Shown piece after piece: positions 34,919 to 48,623 of a DNA stretch of 64,000 nt. Origin of the DNA: Strongylocentrotus purpuratus. Lineage: Eukaryota > Echinodermata > Echinoidea > Camarodonta > Strongylocentrotidae. Numbering within the stretch: the first letter of the stretch is position 1; each line of letters begins with the position of its first letter. The position numbers and the translations under genes were made by a program. The stretch spans positions 4,888,754 to 4,952,753 of the forward strand of contig NW_022145611.1 in the NCBI RefSeq assembly GCF_000002235.5. Direction: 5' to 3'. The notes beneath the pieces were generated by a model. The model ran no database searches, had not been told where the DNA came from, and saw only the letters and a program-made list of their open reading frames with translations.

Positions 34919-36198
34919 TGTAAATGATTATTTTTCATATTTCTTGATTTTGCTTTTTTGAATACTGTTAATCAGAATTAAGATGAATTATACTTGTTTT
35001 CTGTTTGTCACTCTATATTTTGTTAAATGTAGAGATTTGCTAGTTTAAAATGTTGTTTATTAGATTCATTTCAGGAGGTACAGTGTATTCCCCTTATCTC
35101 CCTCTATTATCTTGTGTAGTTCTTAGTTCTGAAATTGCTTTACTTTTGTGGATATTCCATGTCCGATTTATTTTCAAAAATTATTCCCATCATGGGTGTC
35201 GATCTGTAATTGATACCAATTTTTCAGGGGGGATGATCTATTCATTCATCCCCCCTGAACAATAGGTATTACGTAAGGATCGCCACTATCCCATTATCCA
35301 TTTAAGACATTAATAAAGTAGACATAAGAAAACGTCTAATGTATTAATTATATTACATTAGTCTTCATGATTTTGAATCTTGATTTACTCATTTGAATAT
35401 TTTTCGTTAATAGTACATTCCAGCAGATTCACAGCTAGCTCTATTCTCATGTTCTATTAGTTGTACAATTTTTGTCTTATTAACCTGCTCTTTTCTTTTG
35501 TGAACACTGAAACATATTGAAAGGAACAACCATCTTTCTATTTTTGTTTATACATGTAATAATAATAATAATTCTACATTTATATTGCGCACAACTCTGC
35601 CAACATAATAGCACTCTTGGCGCACAGATCAACAAATCAAATCAAAACAAATCAAATATATTATATTATGTAGTTGAGACTTTTGAATGTAAGATTTTCA
35701 TGTTTATTACACATCATATTCAAATCAAGAGATGCCACTCCTCCTCTCTCTCTCTCTCTTTTTCCATTACACTATGATTACACTTATTATAAATAATACA
35801 CTTTATATACTGCTATTATAGGTTTCAGATTAAGTAATAGCCCCTCCTCCTTTCCCCCTCTTACTCTTTGTAATCTATGACTGTTAAATCTAGATATTAT
35901 ATTTTAATAATTTCCTAAAGATTTCATCACAATTATGCCAAGATTTTGTTCTTCTATTTCTTTGTAACTATAAGTTATCAAATTCAGAGTTGCTCAGAGA
36001 ATGTTTGTACATTTTTTATTCATTTAATACATTTTTTTTTTTATAATGGGACGTATTTATTGCTGGTAGATACTTGATCCAATATATCTGGACACCTTTT
36101 GATGCAGTATAACCTTTACAATGACATACATACAAATGTATCTTATATATTATTGCCTTCAAGAAATTAATGATAAACGGACAAAACAATCTACAAAC
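34919..36198. other. AT-rich intergenic sequence
   Basis: Contains a short CTCTCTC tract (~35,740) and a common-looking repeat fragment (TTCTACATTTATATTGCGCA, 35,571 on). No gene seen. Confidence 0.5.
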
Positions 36199-37742
36199 AA
36201 AAAGACTTTAAATTAGTAATCAAATAGAGCAACGTGCACATTCCTATTGAAAGAAGTACCATTTTGTCTACAATGCACCTTCATTATTAATGACATTAGA
36301 GGACAACTCCTGCCATAGTCACAACATCTTAAGATAATCTCTAGCTCCGACTTTGATTGTGCAATTCAGCCACATGGTTGTGACATTGATTGTTTAATAA
36401 ATGAATTAGTGTAAATAAATATAGGTTTAAGATTTAAATGATTTAAACCAGATTGATGAGATTGTTTTGTATGGGCAATATTTGGTTCATGATCATCTTG
36501 ATAATTTAAGGTAATCGAAAAGTCAAACTGGCTTAAGTTTCCCATTTATTCTTCAAGTTCTTTTGTGTAATATTTTTAATGTATGGTAATTAGTATCAGT
36601 GCCATTATATTATTCACCAGTATTTATTACTATTTTAGCAGTATTTATTACTATCTTAGACTATGCAAAGTACATGAAAATGTATAATTTTCCTTATTAA
36701 TGTTCAAATTTGTTTATTATCCGAATTGTCTTTTTTGTCTTGTATCTAAAGTTTGATCTTTTGAAGATTTAAAAAAAAAATTTTGTTAGGCATCCCACTT
36801 GCATTGTTTAAGCAGAAAATTCCAGATGGAGGAATTTAGAGAAAAACAAAAATCAATTTCATCTCGGGACTGAAGATGGAATTTAGTCTCAGTCACATGT
36901 TGCTTATCAGTCTCTGCACAACAATATATGGAATTATACATGATAAAGATCTGTTTGTTAAATTGCACACAAAAAGCCTTTAAATTAGTAATCAAATAGA
37001 GCAATGTGCACATTCCTATTGAAAGAAGTACCATTTTGTCTACAATGCACCTTCATTATTAATGACATTAGAGGACAACTCCTGCCATAGTCACAACATC
37101 TTAAGATAATCTCTAGCTCCGACTTTGATTGTGCAATTCAGCCACATGGTTGTGACATTGATTGTTTAATAAATGAATTAGTGTAAATAAATATAGGTTT
37201 AAGATTTAAATGATTTAAACCAGATTGATGAGATTGTTTTGTATGGGCAATATTTGGTTCATGATCACCTTGATAATTTAAGGTAATCGAAAAGTCAAAC
37301 TGGCTTAAGTTTCCATTTATTCTTCAAGTTCTTTTGTGTAATATTTTTAATGTATGGTAATTAGTATCAGTGCCATTATATTATTCACCAGTATTTATTA
37401 CTATTTTAGCAGTATTTATTACTATCTTAGACTATGCAAAGTACATGAAAATGTATAATTTTCCTTATTAATGTTCAAATTTGTTTATTATCCGAATTGT
37501 CTTTTTTGTCTTGTATCTAAAGTTTGATCTTTTGAAGATTTAAAAAAAAAAATTTTGTTAGGCATCCCACTTGCATTGTTTAAGCAGAAAATTCCAGATG
37601 GAGGAATTTAGAGAAAAACAAAAATCAAATTCATCTCAGGACTGAAGATGGAATTTAGTCTCAGTCACGTGTTGCTTATCAGTCTCTGCACAACAATATA
37701 TGGAATTATACATGATAAAGATCTGTTTGTTAAATTGCACAC
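36199..37742. repeat. 772-bp direct tandem duplication
   Basis: Copy 1 (about 36,199-36,970) and copy 2 (about 36,971-37,742) match almost base for base; equivalent points are 772 bases apart. Each copy ends inside a signal-peptide-like open frame (ATG at 36,876 and 37,648). Confidence 0.92.
36876..36983 (+). pseudogene. Duplicated, truncated copy of the signal-peptide-like exon
   Basis: Upstream copy of the 37,648 frame made by the 772-bp duplication: 35 codons with one visible substitution (Met for Val at residue 8). It is cut by the duplication junction and ends at TAA. It has no splice donor. Confidence 0.4.
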
Positions 37743-37864
37743 AAAAAGCAATTTCAAAATGGCTCTTAATATTCCTCTGGTTCAGCAGGTAAAGTTTGCA
37801 CATGCAGACGTGCATATGTCAACTTATCCTGAATATGCAATAGGGTTTATTAACCCAGACGTGG
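37648..37864 (+). CDS. Candidate first coding exon with signal peptide, gene unknown
   Basis: The ATG at 37,648 opens 72 codons that begin with a hydrophobic stretch resembling a secretion signal (MEFSLSHVLLISLCTTIYG). About 50 more residues follow, then a strong donor GTGG|GTGAGT (37,865). I do not recognise the protein and found no convincing next exon before the satellite at 42.2 kb. The tandem duplication means the first 34 codons also occur at 36,876, where the frame meets TAA at 36,981. It could be a real secreted-protein exon or a chance frame; the splice donor and signal-like start are the only support. Confidence 0.35.
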
Positions 37865-37870
37865 GTGAGT

Positions 37871-39690
37871 AAACTCTTTTTGCACCAGCAACTTTGTTTT
37901 CATTTCCAGACGTGAAAGTGTTAATTAAGTTGACTAATAAATTAATAAAGTTGTGCATCATTGTGCCATGCTTTAATTCCTAGTATTGTGAGAGCATGAG
38001 AAAAAATTACGACTCAGTATATTCCTGGCATCTAAAGTTTATTTGTACTTAGCAAGTGGGAAATGTTCATACCCTGTTACAATTCAGAAATATAGAAATA
38101 TAACATGATTGTTTTTTTAATTATCAATTGGTAATTGTAAAATCATACATTACAAGTATTTCTGCGAGACCTTTTTTTTTTTGCCTGTACACAAAATGTT
38201 GTACAAGTTTGCTTTTGTATCAATATTAATATTGATATTTTGATAATTTATATTATGAACCAAGTTAGAGCACTATATACTTTGTTATCCTATTGTAGTT
38301 GTTATCAAACATTCTGTTCTGCACTGGTTATCATACTAGTTATCATGCTTTACTTTTTATCATAACATAGATTTGATATTTAAAAAAAGATGGATTCATT
38401 TATTGTGAAAAAGAGATTTATCGTTGCTAATTGTTGATTGTGAAATGATTTAAATGCAACACAAGTTTGCTGTTTATATATATTCATGCGTTTATGTTAT
38501 TGAAGGGATGATTGCAATACCTGATACTGTGTTAACAACACTTCTAATTTGCCATAGTATGTTTGAAATTCTTATATCACATATAATTACTGGTATATAT
38601 TTGTTAGTAACGGCCATACTCTAATATAATTTGATTGTAGAACCCCCATAATCTCCTGTTAACATATCCAGGAGCTCTCATTTTGATGAGGGTGGAGGCT
38701 GTAGTCCTCCTGAAGCCTGGCATAAGCTTCCTTGTTAGCTTGGTATGGTGTACATGTATGTACCATATTCATGGATGCATACGTGTGTACCTCTGGTGAG
38801 TTAGGAACCTCTGGTGAGTTAGGAACTGTCACAAGTGTAGCTATACCACAAATTGCATTCATTCTTTTAACCATGCCATACAAGTGTATGTTCCCGCTAA
38901 GCAGTATTATCTGCTTCATCTTGTTGTTTATACAGGGATATATGTCCCTTGTATATGTGTACTAGCTTAGGCAAGGTGCCTGTTCATGTTAAAGCAATGT
39001 TTGAGAATAAATTTGACTTTGTTTTTCCCTTCTGAAAACAAATGTTTACACTATTTAGATGTTCAAATGGCCTCGTAAAATGGTGGTCATTGGATTGTAG
39101 GATACTATAGTGCTTATACATCTGTGATGTCTCTATATGGGAAACATGGTTACACGGTTAAAAGAATGTTTGACTGGTATAGTGCCGTCCACTGTATATT
39201 TATAGGAGAGTGTATAGCTTTATTGGTAGAAAGTTTCCTACCATACAACATTGTTTGTTGTATTGATAATCAATGTTCCACTAGAACAACATACCTTTAT
39301 GTTCAAGGTTTGATTATAAGATGTTAGCAGAATATGTGAGAGAGGGAAATAGGAGGAATTCATAGTATGTTTCCTCCCATTGTCTTATATGTTTGTGTCA
39401 CGTTAGTGCATACCCTCCCTCTCTCTTTACTTGACATTTAAACTGCTGCTTTTTACATAACGATGAAGATACGTACATTTTGTAGTATATACCAGTTTGG
39501 TGTAGCCAGGCAAGTATGTAGCCTGTTCTTCTGCACCTTTTCCCTGAACTGGTATTTTTGTATGGTTTTAGGATAGACATATATCCTTATCGTTTTCATA
39601 CAGTGGATGGTTTAGCATTGAAATACCTGCACCCTTTTTTTATCATTTTTTTTTTTACTACAGGTGGCAAGTAAGCTTTACTGAGATTCT
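37871..39690. other. AT-rich non-coding sequence
   Basis: Only a small direct duplication of CTCTGGTGAGTTAGGAAC (near 38,790-38,825) stands out. No exon could be supported, although introns of a gene starting at 37,648 could lie here. Confidence 0.45.
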
Positions 39691-39904
39691 CTTTTGGAAC
39701 TCTATAATGCCTTTGCCCTTAGAGGGCTGGGGCGTCTGGTCATAACAAATATTTTTTGAAGGGGGTGAGGATGGGAGGATGGAGCCCCTCCTAGTTGAGC
39801 TAAACAACAGGAATTACAAGACAGTGGTAGGGAATACCCCAAGCCTGGGCCAATGGATGATAAAAAAACGCAAAATGTGCCGGTCAGAATGTACCCCTCC
39901 CTGA

Positions 39905-40260
39905 TCCTTAAACACAACAGATAGGGAGGAGCTTCAATCAATTGCTCCTCTCATTATCTGTTGTAAGCCAGAAGGGGAGGGGAAATGCAGAACATCATCT
40001 TCAAATGGGTCCCTCCCCTGCATACCATATACAGATAGGGAGGAGCTTCAATCAATTGCTCCTCTCATTGCCTGTTGTAAGCTAGAAGGGGAGGGGAAAC
40101 TCAGAATACCATCTTCAAATGGGTCCCTCCCCTGCATACCAATGCATATAGTGACAGGGAGGAGCCTAGCTAGTGGCATATATAAGCAGTGCTCCTACAT
40201 TGATGGGCTCCTCCCATTATTATACTATAGGGGAGGGGCAATAAAGTACCTCATCCCAAA
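39905..40260. repeat. ~114-bp tandem repeat, about three copies
   Basis: ATAGGGAGGAGCTTCAATCA recurs at 39,921 and 40,035, each followed by TTGCTCCTCTCATT and AGAAGGGGAGGGGAAA. A third, more diverged copy starts near 40,154. The GGGAGGAGC and GCTCCTC parts of each unit can pair as a hairpin. Confidence 0.8.
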
Positions 40261-40633
40261 TATACCACGTTCGACTCATATGGGAGGGATAAAGAATCAC
40301 ATGAGGAATTTCCCCCATCACATACCCCCTTCTAATTTCATCAATAGTTAAATCCTCATCCTATCAAAGTTGGTTGACGATACAAGAATTAGATTTTGAG
40401 TTCCACAAGGATAATTTCCAATTGGTACTAGGATGATTATTTCCATTGGACATAATGAAGTTCATTTGTCCATTATTCATCCAATATCTGTACTATTGCG
40501 TGATCAAGGTAAATCTACTTGCCACATGTAACCATGGTAACTGCACGTCCTGTGCTATGTAGGACCCACATGACAGGTTTGATGGCAAGAGGAGACATTC
40601 AAGAAATGTCTTCATGACATCTCCAGTCACATC

Positions 40634-41851
40634 GATGTGGGTAGGGGCGCCAATCCATTATTGGGGAAAACATTGCATTATTATGTTCTATAGACAGCTA
40701 CTTCTAAAGTAAGTTGCAACCCTTAGGATTGACGTCCCTGGGTAATATCATTGTTTGTGTTTCAATACAATACTCATAACTGATTTATTGAAGCATATTT
40801 ATACTATTTACCGACTCTATTTGTTTGTGAACAATGTCAATGTCAATGTCATTGAAAATCCAGAAAATGCAAATGTAATATATGCATAATTAGTAGAATA
40901 TTTTGACATATTGCAATAGTGTAAAAATTTGTATAACTCTTATGATTGAATTACTGATTTTATGAGACCAAAAAATATAAATGTATTTCACAAATAAAGA
41001 TAATGTTAATGATATATGTTTATTTTGCAAACGAGTATTATTATGATGTGGGTAGGGGCGCCAATCCATTATTGGGGAAAACATTGCATTATTATGTTCT
41101 ATAGACAGCTACTTCTAAAGTAAGTTGCAACCCTTAGGATTGACGTCCCTGGGTAATATCATTGTTTATGTTTCAATACAATACTCATAACTGATTTATT
41201 GAAGCATATTTATACTATTTACCGACTCTATTTGTTTGTGAACAATGTCAATGTCAATGTCATTGAAAATGTAATATATGCATAATTAGTAGAATATTTT
41301 GACATATTGCAATAGTGTAAAAATTTGTATAACTCTTATGATTGAATTACTGATTTTATGAGACCAAAAAATATAAATGTATTTCACAAATAAAGATAAT
41401 GTTAATGATATATGTTTATTTTGCAAACGAGTATTATTACGATGTGGGTAGGGGCGCCAATCCATTATTGGGGAAAACATTGCATTATTATGTTCTATAG
41501 ACAGCTACTTCTAAAGTAAGTTGCAACCCTTAGGATTGACGTCCCTGGGTAATATCATTGTTTATGTTTCAATACAATACTCATAACTGATTTATTGAAG
41601 CATATTTATACTATTTACCGACTCTATTTGTTTGTGAACAATGTCAATGTCAATGTCATTGAAAATCCAGAAAATGCAAATGTAATATATGCATAATTAG
41701 TAGAATATTTTGACATATTACAATAGTGTAAAAATTTGTATAACTTTTATGATTGAGTTACTGATTTTATGAGACCAAAAAATATAAATGTATTTCACAA
41801 ATAAAGATAATGTTAATGATATATGTTTATTGTGCAAACGAGTATTATTTT
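40634..41851. repeat. Tandem triplication of a ~400-bp unit
   Basis: GATGTGGGTAGGGGCGCC starts at 40,634, 41,045 and 41,441, so the units are 411 and 396 bases. The middle unit lacks 15 bases (CCAGAAAATGCAAAT) present in the first and third. Identity between units is very high by eye. Confidence 0.93.
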
Positions 41852-41962
41852 TTAACTGTTCTGTATAAACGTTATAAACGATGTAAATATGTTCATGTTT
41901 ATTCAGGGCCCCATGGAGGACCACTACTTATTGGTGAATGGGCTACCCTGTCAAAAGATTAG

Positions 41963-42000
41963 AAATAAATGAATAAATAAATAAATAAATAAATAAATAA
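41963..42000. repeat. (AAAT)n microsatellite
   Basis: Run of AAAT/AATG tetramers before the large satellite. Confidence 0.85.
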
Positions 42001-44374
42001 TGCTTTGGAATTATTATACACTTTGTGATATAATACATAAAGTACTGTTGAAAGATAAAATGAAATTCTGATACACTTTCTATTGTCATGTGTTTTTTTT
42101 CAATGAAATAAGCTTTTCAGACATTTAAAAGATATTTATAATGAGTGCGTGTATGTGTTTGTGTATGCGTAAGTCCTTCTTCTGCTACCTTCCTACATCT
42201 CATACCCTTTTCCCACTACAGTCAGACTTCCATCCTACGTCTACCCCCATCCTACGTCTACCCCACCCTACCCCAACCCTACGTCTACCCCACCCTACCC
42301 ATTCTTCAATCCTTCCTCTACTACCATCCTACGCCTACTACCACCCTACCCGTTTTTCCATCCTACCTCTACTACCACCCTACCCGTTCTTCCATTCTAC
42401 CTCTACTACCACCCTACCCGTTCTTCCATCCTACCCGTTCTTCCATCCTACCTCTACTACCACCCTACCCGTTCTTCCATTCTACCTCTACTACCACCCT
42501 ACCCGTTCTTCCATTCTACCTCTACTACCATCCTTCCTCTACTACCATCCTACGTCTACTACCACCCTACCCGTTCTTCCATCCTACCTCTACTACCACC
42601 CTACCCGTTCTTCCATTCTACCTCTACTACCACCCTACCCGTTCTTCCATCCTACCTCTACTACCACCCTACCCGTTCTTCCATTCTACCTCTACTACCA
42701 CCCTACCCGTTCTTCCATTCTGCCTCTACTACCATCCTACGGCTACTCCTACCTTACCCACTCTACCATCTTACCTCTACTACTATCCTACATCTACCCC
42801 ATCCTACGTCTACCCTATCCTACGTCTACCCCCTACCCGTTTTCCCAGCCTACCTCTACAACCACCCCATGTCTACTACCACCCCATGTCTACTACCACC
42901 CTACCTGTTCTTCCATTTTACCTCTACTACCATCCTACCTCTACTACCATCCTACGTCCACCCCTCACTCTACCCCCACCCTACCCGTTCTACCTCCCTA
43001 CGTCTACTACCACCCTTTCTGGTCTTCCATTCTACCTCTACTACCATCCTACATACACCCCGTCCCCACCCTACCTGTTCTTCCATTTTACCTCTACTAC
43101 CATCCTACCTCTACTACCATCCATCATCAACCCCCCCCCCCCCGCCCCACCTTACCTGTTCTTCCCTTTTACCTCTACTACTATCCTACGTCCACCCCAC
43201 CCTTCGTCTACCCCCACCATACCTGTTCTTCAAGCCTACCTCTGCTACTATCTTTCCTCTACTACCACCCAACCTATTTTTTCCAACATCTACTACCATC
43301 CTACGTCCGACCCCCACTCTATCCCCACCCTACCCGCTCTACCTCCATACGTCTACTCCCACCCTACCTGTTCTTCCATTTTACCTCTACTACCATCCTA
43401 CCTCTACTACTATCCTACATCTACCCCATCCTACGTCTACCCTATCCTACGTCTACCTTCTACTTGTTTTCCCAGCCTACCTCTACTACCACCCTACCAC
43501 CACCCTACCTGTTCTTCCATTCTACCTCTACTACCATCCTATGTCCACCCCCACTCTACTCCCACCCTACCCGCTCTACCTCCCTACGTCTACTACCACC
43601 CTTTCTGTTCTTCCATTCTACCTCTACTACCATCCTACATCCACCCCACCCCCACCCTACCCATTCTTCCATCCTACGTCTACTACCACTCTACCTGTTC
43701 TTCCATTCTACCTCTACTACTATCCTACATACACCCCGTCCCCTCCCTACCTGTTCTTCCATTTTACCTCTACTACCACCCTACCTATTCTTCCATTTTA
43801 CCTCTACTACCATCCTACCTCTACTACCATCCTACGTCTACCCCCACCCTACCCATTATTCCATATTGCCTCTATTACGATCCTATCTCTACTATAATCT
43901 TTTGTCAACCTCAATACTATTGCCTATTCTTCTATCCTACCTCTATATACCATCCAACGTCCACCCCCACCCTACCTGTTCTTCCATCCTAAGTCTACCC
44001 TATCCTACGTCTACCCTCTACTTGTTTTCCCAGCCTACCTCTACCCCCACCCTACCCGTTCGTCCATTCTACTCTACTACCATCCTTCCTCTACTACCAT
44101 CCTACATCTACCCCACCCTCCCTGTTCTTCCATTTTACCTCTACTACCATCCTACGTCCACCCCCACTCTACCCCACCCTACCCATTCTTCCATCCTACC
44201 TACCCATTCTTCCATCCTACCTCTACTACCACCCTACCTGTTCTTTCATTCTACCTCTACTACCTCTACTAGATTCGGACATCCACCCCACCACTACCCT
44301 ACCTGTTCTTCCATTTTACCTCTACTACCATCCTACCTCTACTACCTTCCTACATCCACCCCACCCCCACCCCC

Positions 44375-47300
44375 ACCCTACCTGTTTTTCCATTTTACCT
44401 CTACTACAATCCTACCTCTACTACCATCCTACGTCCACCCCCACTCTACCCCCACCCTACCCATTCTTCCATTCTACCTCTACTACCATCCTGCCTCTAC
44501 TACCATCCTACATCCACCCTACCCCCACCCTACCTGTTCTTCCATTTTACCTCTACTACCATCCTACCTCTACTACTATCCTACTTCCACCCCACCCCAC
44601 CTACCTGTTCTTCCATTTTACCTCTACTGCAATCCTACCTCTACTACCATCCTACGTCTACCCCCACCCTACCCCTTCTTCCATTCTACCTCTACTTCCA
44701 TCCTACATCCACCCCACCCCCACCCTACCTGTTCTTCCATTTTACCTCTACTACCATCCTACATCCACTCCACCCCCACCCTACCCATTCTACCATGATA
44801 CCTCTACTACCATCCTACGTACCCCTACTCTACCCCCACCCTACCCCTTCTTCCATTCTACTCTACTACCATCCTACCTCTACTACCACCCTACCTGTTT
44901 TTCCATTCTACCTCTACTACCATCCTTCCTCTTCTACCATCCTACATCTACCCCACCCTCCCTGTTCTTCCATTTTACCTCTACTATCATCCTACGTCCA
45001 CCCCCACTCTACCCCCACCCTACCCATTCTTCAATCCTACCTCTACTACCACCCTACATCTACTACCACCCTACCTGTTCTTCCATTCTACCTCTACTAC
45101 CATCCTACCTCTACTACCATCCTACATCCACCCCACCCCAACCCTACCTGTTCTTCCATTTTACCTCTACTACCATCCTACCTCTACTACTATCCTACAT
45201 CTACCCCATCCTACGTCTACCCTATTCTACGTCTAACTTCTACTTGTTTTCCCAGCCTACCTCTACTACCACCCTACCTGTTCTTCCATTCTACCTCTAC
45301 TACCATCCTATGTACACCCCTCACTCTACTCCAACCCTACCCGCTCTACCTCCCTACGTCTACTACCACCCTTTATGTTCTTCCATTCTACCTCTACTAC
45401 CATCCTACATCCACTCCACCCCCACCCTACCCATTCTTCCATCCTACGTCTACTACCACCCTACCTGTTCTTCCATCCTAAGTCTACCCTATCCTACGTC
45501 TACCCTCTACTTGTTTCCCAGCCTACCTCTACCCTCACCCTACCCGTTCTTCCATTCTACTCTACTACCATCCTTCCACTACTACCAACCTACATCTACC
45601 CCACCCTCCCTGTTCTTCCATTTTACCTCTACTACCATCCTACGTCCACCCCACTATACCCCACCCTACCCATTCTTCCATCCTACCTACCCATTCTTCC
45701 ATCCTACCTCTACTACCACCCTACCTGTTCTTTCATTCTACCTCTACTACCTCTACTAGATTCGTACATCCACCCCACCACCACCCTACCTGTTCTTCCA
45801 TTTTACCTCTACTACCATCCTACCTCTACTACCTTCCTACATCCACCCCACCCCCACCCTACCTGTTCTTCCATTTTACCTCTACTACAATCCTACGTCC
45901 ACCCCCACTCTACCCCCACCCTACCCATTTTTCCATTCTACCTCTACTACCATCCTGCCTCTACTACCATCCTACATCCACCCTACCCCCACCCTACCTG
46001 TTCTTCCATTTTACCTCTACTACCATCCTATGTACACCCCTCACTCTACTCCAACCCTACCCGCTCTACCTCCCTACGTCTACTACCACCCTTTATGTTC
46101 TTCCATTCTACCTCTACTACCATCCTACATCCACTCCACCCCCACCCTACCCATTCTTCCATCCTACGTCTACTACCACCCTACCTGTTCTTCCATCCTA
46201 AGTCTACCCTATCCTACGTCTACCCTCTACTTGTTTCCCAGCCTACCTCTACCCTCACCCTACCCGTTCTTCCATTCTACTCTACTACCATCCTTCCACT
46301 ACTACCAACCTACATCTACCCCACCCTCCCTGTTCTTCCATTTTACCTCTACTACCATCCTACGTCCACCCCACTATACCCCACCCTACCCATTCTTCCA
46401 TCCTACCTACCCATTCTTCCATCCTACCTCTACTACCACCCTACCTGTTCTTTCATTCTACCTCTACTACCTCTACTAGATTCGTACATCCACCCCACCC
46501 CCACCCTACCTGTTTTTCCATTTTACCTCTACTACAATCCTACCTCTACTACCATCCTACGTCCACCCCCACTCTACCCCCACCCTACCCATTCTTCCAT
46601 TCTACCTCTACTACCATCCTGCCTCTACTACCATCCTACATCCACCCTACCCCCACCCTACCTGTTCTTCCATTTTACCTCTACTACCATCCTACCTCTA
46701 CTACTATCCTACTTCCACCCCACCCCACCTACCTGTTCTTCCATTTTACCTCTACTGCAATCCTACCTCTACTACCATCCTACGTCTACCCCCACCCTAC
46801 CCCTTCTTCCATTCTACCTCTACTTCCATCCTACATCCACCCCACCCCACCCTACCTGTTCTTCCATTTTACCTCTACTACCATCCTACATCCACTCCAC
46901 CCCCACCCTACCCATTCTACCATGATACCTCTACTACCATCCTACGTACCCCTACTCTACCCCCACCCTACCCCTTCTTCCATTCTACTCTACTACCATC
47001 CTACCTCTACTACCACCCTACCTGTTTTTCCATTCTACCTCTACTACCATCCTTCCTCTTCTACCATCCTACATCTACCCCACCCTCCCTGTTCTTCCAT
47101 TTTACCTCTACTATCATCCTACGTCCACCCCCACTCTACCCCCACCCTACCCATTCTTCAATCCTACCTCTACTACCACCCTACATCTACTACCACCCTA
47201 CCTGTTCTTCCATTCTACCTCTACTACCATCCTACCTCTACTACCATCCTACATCCACCCCACCCCAACCCTACCTGTTCTTCCATTTTACCTCTACTAC

Positions 47301-48623
47301 CATCCTACCTCTACTACTATCCTACATCTACCCCATCCTACGTCTACCCTATTCTACGTCTAACTTCTACTTGTTTTCCCAGCCTACCTCTACTACCACC
47401 CTACCTGTTCTTCCATTCTACCTCTACTACCATCCTATGTACACCCCTCACTCTACTCCAACCCTACCCGCTCTACCTCCCTACGTCTACTACCACCCTT
47501 TATGTTCTTCCATTCTACCTCTACTACCATCCTACATCCACTCCACCCCCACCCTACCCATTCTTCCATCCTACGTCTACTACCACCCTACCTGTTCTTC
47601 CATCCTAAGTCTACCCTATCCTACGTCTACCCTCTACTTGTTTCCCAGCCTACCTCTACCCTCACCCTACCCGTTCTTCCATTCTACTCTACTACCATCC
47701 TTCCACTACTACCAACCTACATCTACCCCACCCTCCCTGTTCTTCCATTTTACCTCTACTACCATCCTACGTCCACCCCACTATACCCCACCCTACCCAT
47801 TCTTCCATCCTACCTACCCATTCTTCCATCCTACCTCTACTACCACCCTACCTGTTCTTTCATTCTACCTCTACTACCTCTACTAGATTCGTACATCCAC
47901 CCCACCACCACCCTACCTGTTCTTCCATTTTACCTCTACTACCATCCTACCTCTACTACCTTCCTACATCCACCCCACCCCCACCCTACCTGTTCTTCCA
48001 TTTTACCTCTACTACAATCCTACGTCCACCCCCACTCTACCCCCACCCTACCCATTTTTCCATTCTACCTCTACTACCATCCTGCCTCTACTACCATCCT
48101 ACATCCACCCTACCCCCACCCTACCTGTTCTTCCATTTTACCTCTACTACCATCCTATGTACACCCCTCACTCTACTCCAACCCTACCCGCTCTACCTCC
48201 CTACGTCTACTACCACCCTTTATGTTCTTCCATTCTACCTCTACTACCATCCTACATCCACTCCACCCCCACCCTACCCATTCTTCCATCCTACGTCTAC
48301 TACCACCCTACCTGTTCTTCCATCCTAAGTCTACCCTATCCTACGTCTACCCTCTACTTGTTTCCCAGCCTACCTCTACCCTCACCCTACCCGTTCTTCC
48401 ATTCTACTCTACTACCATCCTTCCACTACTACCAACCTACATCTACCCCACCCTCCCTGTTCTTCCATTTTACCTCTACTACCATCCTACGTCCACCCCA
48501 CTATACCCCACCCTACCCATTCTTCCATCCTACCTACCCATTCTTCCATCCTACCTCTACTACCACCCTACCTGTTCTTTCATTCTACCTCTACTACCTC
48601 TACTAGATTCGTACATCCACCCC
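44375..48623. repeat. ~2.1-kb higher-order tandem duplication within the minisatellite
   Basis: The segment about 44,375-46,496 is repeated at about 46,497-48,623 (offset 2,126-2,127 bases). Forward translations of the two copies are identical over hundreds of codons, so the duplication is very recent or has been homogenised. Confidence 0.85.

Noticed and set aside
38659-38965. Overlapping open frames on both strands as a small gene
   Set aside because: Short, no splice or start context, no recognisable motif; the repeat CTCTGGTGAGTTAGGAAC accounts for the internal peptide duplication.
42141-44798. Very long open frame (885 codons) and similar frames up to 1,286 codons in 42-64 kb, as Pro/Tyr-rich secreted or structural proteins
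   Set aside because: All three forward frames are open at once with the same peptide repeat, which follows from the 17-base unit and lack of purines. There is no promoter, signal peptide or intron sign specific to one frame.
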